A model generated the notes under the pieces. The model did no database searches and was not told the origin of the DNA. It was given only the letters and a program-made list of their open reading frames with translations. The position numbers were made by a program, and so were the translations under genes. A stretch of DNA of 64,000 nt from Ambrosia x helenae (taxonomy: Eukaryota; Streptophyta; Magnoliopsida; Asterales; Asteraceae): assembly GCA_030844895.1 (NCBI GenBank), contig CM061223.1, positions 6,868,676 to 6,932,675 on the forward strand. The letters run 5' to 3'. Each line of letters starts with the position of its first letter. Positions within the stretch are counted from its first letter, which is position 1. Positions 57,192-64,000 of the stretch are shown piece after piece.

Positions 57192-60100
57192 ATGTTTTCC
57201 ATTACTTATAATCAGAACTGATCAATATGTTGTTTTTCTTGCAATAAATATTAAAATTAGAAGACTAAGGTTTCCTATGAAGCTAAAAATACATGAAGAT
57301 CACTTATGACTACTAAGAAAGCAAGGCTCAAGACTTTTAGTTTGCTAGTGTCAAATGGCTTTTGGAGTTCTTCAAGCACTTCACTAGGAAATGTATATAG
57401 GAAACATCCCAATGTATTTCATATTGTATAATGTTAAGTGGTTGACAATTAATAATAGGCCACAGTTTTAGGTGTATATTTTGTTGAATGCACGATTGTA
57501 TTAACAAGACTTATGTAAGATTTGGATAGAGACCTATGTAAGATTCAAAAGTATTTGACTTGCAATATATCAATGCATCATACGTTAGGTTTTTATTTTT
57601 AACAACAAAGGTCCGAACACCCTAGATCACCCTCGCAAATGGGTCATTCTTCCGCCAGAAGAACATATAACATGGTGACCTAGCCCACCCACAATTGGGA
57701 AAACCCCTCGGCTCAACCTAGAACAAAATTTGTCCTAAGCGAGAGTCCAACATGACCTCCCACTTGAAAAGTCATGGGGCTACCACTCAACCAAAAGGCT
57801 CGATAGTAACTTATTTAATTTGTTAAGTAATCAACAACACAATGTCCATATGCCATGGAAGAGTAAATGCTGCATTTTCTTTAACAAACATTATAGTGTT
57901 TGTTAATTGGGATCAATTTTCCCAACCTTAAAAATGAAGCAACAAAAGTCAAAATGCTTGAAACCAAAACAAAATAACCAATCCCTAAAAACCAAAACCA
58001 AATGGTTTCAATATGCTAGTTACCAAACCCTTTCATTATGCTAAAAATCACATTGGGATTTTGATTTTTGGCAAAAACCCAAAGCCAATCTATCAATGCA
58101 CGCTCACTCTGTCAAAAATAATGCTCCTCCCCTACATTTGCTCTCAATGTATAGTTGTGTTGGAAAAGCTATACGTAGATTTAGAATATTATTAGTTTCT
58201 TAGGAGTAACAAAACTAAATGAGTTTTGCCTTTATAAAATGATTGTGTTGACACAGTGGTTCCTAGCCACAAATCCTTGTGTAATGTACTTACAAGATCA
58301 CTTACCACCTACTATTAATAATTTCCCAAGACTTCTACTTTGCTTATTGTTAAGTGGAACTTGGAGTTCCCCAAACACTTCAGTAGGAAATCCTATAATG
58401 AGACCTCCCAGTGAGGTGTTCGGAGGATCCCTGCTGCATTTTTTTTCCAACATTATAGTGTTGTTTGTTAACTGCGATCAATTTTCCTAACCTTAAAAAT
58501 GAAGCAACAAAAGACAAAATGCTTAAAACCAACACCTAAAAACCAAATCCGGCCAAATGGTTTCAATATGCTAGTTACCAAACGGTTTCATTATGCCAAA
58601 AATCACATTGTGGTTTCGATTTTTGGCAAAAACCCAAAGCCAATCTATTGATGCGCGCTCACTCTGTCAAAAATAATGTCCCTCCCCTACATTTGCTCTC
58701 AATGTAGTTGTGTTAGAAAAGATATATGTAAGATTAGAAGATTATTGGTTTCTTTGGACGTAACAAAAATTAAATGAGTTTTGTCTTAATAAAATGATTG
58801 TGTTGACATACAATGCTTCCCAACCACAATTCCTTGTGTAATGTACGTACAAGATCACTTACCACATAGTATTAATAATGTCCCAACACTTATACTTTGT
58901 ATGTTGTCAAGTGGCACTCGGAGTTCCCCCAAACACTTCAATAGGAAATCCTATAATAAAACTTCCCAATGAAGTGTTCGGAGGATCCCTAAGGGACACC
59001 TGGCTTTTACCTTCATGTGAATTCCTTTGTAGTTACTTGATGTGTTTGGCTATTAGTAATGTCCAAACACTTCTACTTTGTTGCTTGTCAAGTGACACTT
59101 TGAGTTCCCCCAAACACTTCAGTAGGAAATCCTATAATAAAAATCTTAGTGAAGTGCTCGGAGGATCTCTTAGGGACACTTGGCTTTTCCCTTCATATGT
59201 ATTCAATTATAGTTACTTGATGCGTTTGTTTCTTAAAAATTGGCTTAGGTTTATGTATATATAGACATGGATTATGGGAAGTGTTTGATTCATCAGCCTG
59301 CCTGCATGATGCATCCGAAGTGCATGAACATAGTTGTAAATGAGTCTTTATTATGAAAGTGGTAGTTTTCATGCTCACATAAAGAGGAAAATCAATCAAA
59401 AGAATAAAACATATACTGTGAGGACCATATTGGTGATTTTATGCTCATTTATTCACTTATCCCTAAGACATGAGTAGGTTCAGTTTTCAACTTTTGAAAC
59501 ATTAACACAAGAACATATGAGGGTAGAGATGTATATTAATGATATTTCATAGCTGATACATAGTCAAATATGTGGTGATTGTAGATGAAGAATAAGAATA
59601 AGCCAAATATTGTTATAAGATTCCATATGATAACAAAATGTCACGGTGAGGGCAAGGCGAAGAAAGGATAATATAATTCACCATTACAGGTGAGTGAAGA
59701 GACAAGGTATGCAAGAATCTGCCCCATTGAATTATTTGTTAAACATTTGCTATAATATGTTTAATAGTTAAGCTCGACTTTTTTCAAACAACCACTTTCA
59801 ATTGGTGTCCATTTATACGTATGCACAAATTTTAACTTCCTAATCTTATATTATTTTAAATAATGAGTTAAATTGCATTAGTGCACAAGAATATATATAC
59901 TTCAAATTAAATGGATAAATTTACTGCAAAACTTAATAAATCTTAGAAATAATGATTGGTTTCAACCACACTTGCTTCTAATCAATGTACTATTTCTAAG
60001 CAAACCCCTGGGTATTTTTTATTTAACTAAGTTCATAGTTGACTAAACTTGGTTAGGCTTGACATATCTGAGTGGTGATTTTGTGGAAAATCATGATTTT

Positions 60101-60319
60101 GAACTAGCCCTTTTAGGCTTTGCATCTAGGTTAGAGACGCTACAAAACTCAAGGGTCTACTAGCCTCTTTAGCTACGTGTCCTCTTTTAATTACTTATTT
60201 AACGGGTCCTAGATAAGTGGAAGCGTCTAGTCTTAAGCCTCTTCAACCAAGCGTCCTTCTCTAAAGACTCTAGGATTTGGTGAAGTCACTAAAATCTAGA
60301 AGCAACAATTGTTTATTTT
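57192..60319. repeat. segmental duplication copy 2 (partner 3118-6124)
   Basis: Collinear with copy 1, lacking the Cassandra, TRIM and TA expansion. An internal tandem duplication (about 57868-58430 and 58431-58990) gives three hairpin units (58374, 58932, 59112). A short minus-strand frame just upstream (57202-57093) is open but unrecognised. Confidence 0.85.
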
Positions 60320-60620
60320 TTAACAGCAAGGAATGAGGTGCCAACCACCATATCATCGGGCGTTGTGGCTAAGGTCGACTACTCGACGGTCGCTAGCCCT
60401 TGGCTCTCCCAGATGAGAGGAAACCCGGCCTTCACCTGCCCGAAGGCACGACAGTGGAATAATTGGTAAAACCTCTCCTCCATCAAGTCGAACCGGCGCC
60501 ACCCATATTCGCTCTTCACTAGGATGTTGCTAGAAAATAATGGGGAGAGTGGGAATCGAACCTGGGTCTCAAGAAACACCAAGTTTTTCCTCAACCACTC
60601 TACATGTATGTAACTCTTTA
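60320..60620 (-). mobile_element. candidate tRNA-derived SINE
   Basis: On the minus strand GTAGAGTGGTTGAGG (A-box-like) is followed about 30 nt later by GGTTCGATTCCC (B box), as in tRNA-headed SINEs. The far end meets a T-rich plus-strand stretch at the break in the segmental duplication. No target duplication was confirmed. Confidence 0.5.
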
Positions 60621-60621
60621 A

Positions 60622-60843
60622 TTTATAAAAGATGGTCAATTCCATAATGCGAAATACTAGAGCTACATGTATGTAAACATGAGAGTTATACCTCTAAACA
60701 TATTTTTTTAACATCTAGTGTTACCTAGGGCTGTCTATAAAGCTTGTGGCTCGAAGCTTGCTCGGATTTACCTCGTAAAAAGCTTGCTCGACATGGCTCA
60801 GTGTTAGTGCACTTCGTGTATGTCCCAGCAGCTGGTATGTAAC
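60622..60843. other. spacer, no gene recognised
   Basis: AAGCTTG(C/T) words near 60740-60790. Nothing else seen. Confidence 0.5.
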
Positions 60844-60919
60844 ATACACCTCCTACTTATCTCATACATGTGCCCCCCACATGTATGAAAGTCATAAGTG
60901 TGATGTCATGGAGGTGTAT
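60844..60919. mobile_element. 76-bp MITE
   Basis: Perfect 10-bp ends ATACACCTCC/GGAGGTGTAT. Related to 53557-53649. Confidence 0.65.
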
Positions 60920-61010
60920 GAAGGAATAATATAAATACCCATGTCTTAGCTTATTTGCAACTTTTGCCAAACTTTTGCCATTTCCTAATACAAGTGCAAT
61001 CATTTGTGTG

Positions 61011-61043
61011 TGAGGGGGTAGCAGGAATCGAACCCGCATCGTT
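61011..61043 (-). pseudogene. tRNA-Gly 3'-half-like fragment
   Basis: On the minus strand AACGATGCGGGTTCGATTCC, then TGCTACCC, resembles the 3' half (T arm and acceptor) of plastid trnG-UCC as I remember it, with about two differences. The 5' half is missing, so it is not a tRNA gene. It could be a plastid-derived fragment or a SINE B-box region. Confidence 0.4.
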
Positions 61044-61130
61044 ACCTTTTGTGTGTGTGCTCTCATATTATATATATACAAAGTGGTGTATATAGAGTGA
61101 CACATACTCATGTTCATACATACAAACATA

Positions 61131-61262
61131 CTAGTGGGAATGCCGCGCGTTGCCGCGGGTACGTAGAATTGAAGTATGAACGACTGAAATCGTTTACCAA
61201 TAGGGGGCTCGACTAAACGTATGTGATTATAAATATTAGTTGAAGTGATCTATGAGTTGACT
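61131..61262 (-). mobile_element. Helitron-type 3' end, minus strand
   Basis: CTAG at 61131-61134 and a GC hairpin (61143-61160, CCGCGCG/CGCGGG-like). Homologous to 52791-52930. The 47 bp to its left are identical to 44251-44297. Confidence 0.6.
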
Positions 61263-61604
61263 TGCTTTCTTGTAACTTACAACACTCGTGTCATTATCAT
61301 ATTCAACCACAATGGAGACGGGTCAACTATTTTCAGAATTTTGATATTTATAATTTAAAATTTTGAATGTAATAATCAATATAGCTCTATAAATAATAAA
61401 ATTATTGGCAATGGCAGTGCTGCTCATAGGAATACCGTTATAACTGTTTAAAGTTTTTTGGCAGCTTACTACAAGAAGAAATTGAATGTAGATTTTCAGG
61501 TCTTTTTTGTTCGTGATTTTTGTTTTTATTTTTATTTATTCCAAGTTTTAATCTTGTATTATGACCCTCAAAACCACATTGATGCTTGACCAGTTTTAGG
61601 GTCT
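61263..61604. other. no gene recognised
   Basis: AT-rich. Would be the downstream intron or end of the SIZ1-like fragment. Confidence 0.4.
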
Positions 61605-63263
61605 CTAACTTCGTTTAGATTCCTCTTTAATATGCGCACAAAGGGTTCTGTTAGGTAAATGCGAGTGCCCAAGATACCATAGACTCTTTCGGTCATCTGA
61701 TTTTGCCCGCCAAGAACCGTCTAGTGTCACCTCTATTTAAGTTGCATCATCCCCACAGCTATGCATCTTAAAAATTAAAGGAATAAAATAAGAAGTCAAG
61801 CATATCATTAAAAAGAAAACAAAACAATTAAAATTGAGAACACGTTCTCACATGCTACCTTAGATGTGATATGAGTAAAAGACGGGTCAATAATAACATT
61901 TTCCAAAGAGTAGTTCTTGAGACAAATCGAACATTGCCATTGCCAACAAAATACATAGGAGTAATGGATTTAAATAATCCTAACTATTGACTATTGGCCA
62001 ATAACAGTCCCAACTATGAAAATAACCACTAGCGGTCCCAACTTTCAGAAATTTTGCTCTCAATGGACTCCCCGTTAACTCACAGTAACGTCGTTAGATG
62101 AAACTCACAATTGTAGGCGATTTTTCACCGGGTTTGAAAGAGGAAATCGAGGCGATGATATTGGTATGTTCAATTGCAGAAATGAGCATGGTTCAATGGC
62201 TTAATCGTCGGTTCCGGTCATCCCATCCGAGGAGAACATCAACCTACAACCGACGAACCATGCTTATTTCTGCAATTGAACATACCAATATCATCGTCTC
62301 GATTCCCTCTTTCAAATCCCGTGAATAATTGCCTAGAATTGTGAGTTTCAGCTAGCGGCGTTAGTGTGAGTTAATAGGGTCCATTGAGAGCAAAATGTCT
62401 GAAAGTTAGGACCGCTAGTGGTTATTTTTATAGTTGAGACTGTTATTGGCCAATAGTCAATAGTTGGGATTATTTAAATCCATTACTCCAAATACATAAA
62501 AATATGGAGAGGGCTTATGAAGTACAGGAAAGCTCTTATGACTTGATAAAATGACTTGCCTTGCGATACCATCGATTCATTTCCACAAACACTTATGAGA
62601 TCAAAATAGCCCATGTGTGCACAAGATTTGAATCTTCCAGCTATTTTAATTCTTGAACCGCACATTTGTAGCAAAAAAGACAGTTGCAGGATGCATGAGT
62701 CAACGTCACGTCATGCATCAATGTTATCTCTATTTGTTGGTTTAAAAAAGCTTTCATAGTTATTTCATCTCTTTTGGTTGTTTTTACACATCAGCCTTGT
62801 ACAAACTCTATTTTTTTTAAAACCAAATTTGATCCAGAAGTTGAAGCATTTTCACAACCAACATTATAGATGAAGTGATGACAGCTACTTTCACAACTAC
62901 TACTACCGTTTAGACAAAATGAAGAGGAAAAAAGAAAGAACTTAAGAAACGCATGCAAACCGGTTATTCCTGACAAATATATTTAAAACCATCCTGAAAG
63001 GAAAGCAACAATATATTTTTTTTTCTTTTGAAATCATCAACTATTGGTCACTAATTTACAACAAACAAAAACAGTTAATGCAAACAAATAATGTTACCTA
63101 CAAGGCCTTGTAGACAAACAAATATATTGTCAGCAACAACCTCTAGATCTTTGTCATTGACATCATTGTCTATGGCAGCACCACTACCTACACAATGGCA
63201 AATACGTGCAAAGGCGTCTTCAAATCGCTCACCATCAGAATCTTTTGGTATAAGGTTGAGAAT
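61605..63263 (-). pseudogene. SIZ1: SIZ1-like SUMO E3 ligase fragment
   Basis: Three exon-like pieces on the minus strand match plant SIZ1/PIAS-type SUMO E3 ligases. Exon 63263-63098 reads ILNLIPKDSDGERFEDAF ... DLEVVAD, with a CAATAG acceptor and GTAACA donor. Exon about 62680-62560 reads CGSRIKIAGRFKSCAHMG, then FDL, the start of the SP-RING; an extra base breaks the frame before FVEMN. It ends at AAG|GCAAGT, a GC-type donor. Exon about 61760-61605 reads IEVTLDGSWRAKSDD, preceded by an in-frame TAA (61737-61739). The SAP, PHD and PINIT parts and the cysteine-rich rest of the SP-RING are not found. Frameshift, stop and missing domains make this a pseudogene. Confidence 0.78.
61958..62489. 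mobile_element. MULE-type hairpin element, 9-bp TSD
   Basis: Nearly the whole 532 bp is an inverted repeat with arms of about 240 bp (GGAGTAATGGATTTAAATAA ... its complement). The inner arm around TTGGTATGTTCAATTGCAG is also paired. The 9-bp duplication AAATACATA is perfect (61949-61957, 62490-62498), as in Mutator-like elements. It sits in the intron after the SP-RING exon. The 76-codon frame inside is an artefact of the palindrome. Confidence 0.9.
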
Positions 63264-64000
63264 CTATTGGGGGGTAGAATGACAACATTAAGAAGTGGTT
63301 AGACCATCAGGGAAAGCTGAAACATTTTCCCTCAAAAATAGCCACTGATATCACCTTCAAGTTCTATCATAAATATTAAATACAAAGTTGAAGGTACATT
63401 ATCATCAACTTTTACAACCATTATAATAAAGACTTAACCATTCCAACCAAAATTTTAATAAACAAAAGGATATTTGAATGAGCCATGACATCCAAATAGC
63501 AGAGTATACTGATCAACATCAAAAATCAAGAGCTCACAAAAAAGTTTAAAGCCCTCGTGTTGACACCAATTCAAGAGAAACAATAATGGGACTTCCATAG
63601 AACATATTGGAGTATAAACTAAATATAGGGGTCATGGTGTTATTATTAAAAAGTATGTACATATGTATTATAAAGTCTAGGGGCTAGGTATGTCAAAACC
63701 AATGTGGATAAACACCACTAACCGCCACTACACATGTCAATTCATCAAGAGTTATAAGGAGACACACCTCTTCATCAATGGCTAAGATCAAACAACGAAG
63801 AGACATCATCCAAGGGTTGCGATGGTTCATCCAAGGGACACAACTCCTCATCATCCAATTCAAACAAGGGGTGCGACTTTTCACCAATAGTTGTGTTGAT
63901 TAGAGGTGTCTATTCATTTTTTATAAATAGGGTCCATGTATTGGTTTGTAAACATACCATCTCATTCTATTTTCAATCAAGTATGGTTCGGTTGATTCTT
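63264..64000. other. possible upstream gene remnants, unassigned
   Basis: Two minus-strand open stretches look protein-like but are not recognised. One is 63618-63447 (EVPLLFLLNWCQHEGFKLF, then FDVDQYTLL). The other is 63902-63781, acidic, ending SSLFDLSH before a stop. Neither matches the SIZ1 PINIT region expected upstream. The rest is AT-rich. Confidence 0.35.

Noticed and set aside
56984..57202. 72-codon minus-strand frame reading through the end of LTR G
   Set aside because: It spans an insertion junction. The part outside the LTR (about 35 codons) looks protein-like, but I cannot match it to a family.
62098..62328. 76-codon frame at 62098
   Set aside because: It crosses the loop of the hairpin MULE; both halves are the same sequence read in opposite directions.
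63447..63618. Upstream exon of the SIZ1-like gene
   Set aside because: The peptide does not resemble the PINIT region expected before the ILNLIPK exon, so I did not join it to the pseudogene.

Overview
The window is repeat-dense nuclear DNA from a flowering plant. I favour a eudicot, most likely Asteraceae, from the style of the Ty3 (Tekay/Del-like) and SIRE/Maximus-like Ty1 elements; that placement is inference. Nearly everything is transposable-element DNA. The only host-gene material I recognise is a broken SIZ1-like SUMO E3 ligase fragment at the right end (about 61605-63263, minus strand).

Layout. 1-2635: end of a Ty3 element and its 3' LTR, inserted in the 5S-like part of a Cassandra TRIM (to 3117). 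3118-6124: a segment duplicated at 57192-60319; the first copy carries an intact TRIM (4140-4556). 6125-12989: short DNA transposons (a MULE-like foldback and two hAT-type elements), a LINE fragment, an element built of long palindromic repeats (about 10368-11797), a Helitron end and low-complexity DNA.

12990-43325 is one composite block. A Ty3 element (LTRs 12990-15717 and 40573-43325, TSD GCGGG) is interrupted in gag by a SIRE-like Ty1 element (17199-28723, TSD GTAAC). Near the pol stop codon it is interrupted again by an antisense gag-only Ty3 element (32506-40390, TSD ATTTA). LTR divergence, counted by eye, falls in the order host Ty3, then Ty1, then gag-only Ty3, which agrees with the nesting.

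43326-52930: Helitron end, LINE end, a solo LTR (44298-45367) and a hAT element (45377-52780). The hAT element contains two TA-bordered elements, a foldback MITE and a Ty3 solo LTR, which itself holds a hAT MITE. 54016-57087: another solo Ty3 LTR. 57192-61262: second copy of the duplicated segment, SINE-like and MITE sequences, a tRNA-Gly-like fragment and a Helitron end. 61605-64000: SIZ1-like pseudogene with a 532-bp hairpin MULE in an intron.

The elements cooperate only in the sense of mobilisation. The gag-only Ty3 element must borrow protease, RT and integrase. The two pol-bearing elements carry frameshifts or stops despite nearly identical LTRs, so they too were probably copied in trans or arrived defective. 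The most unusual signals lie in the non-coding parts of the Ty3 LTR family. They are a predicted intron in every long LTR enclosing a hairpin with compensatory base changes, a duplicated hairpin-plus-polypurine module, and paired palindrome arrays on either side of the transcription start.
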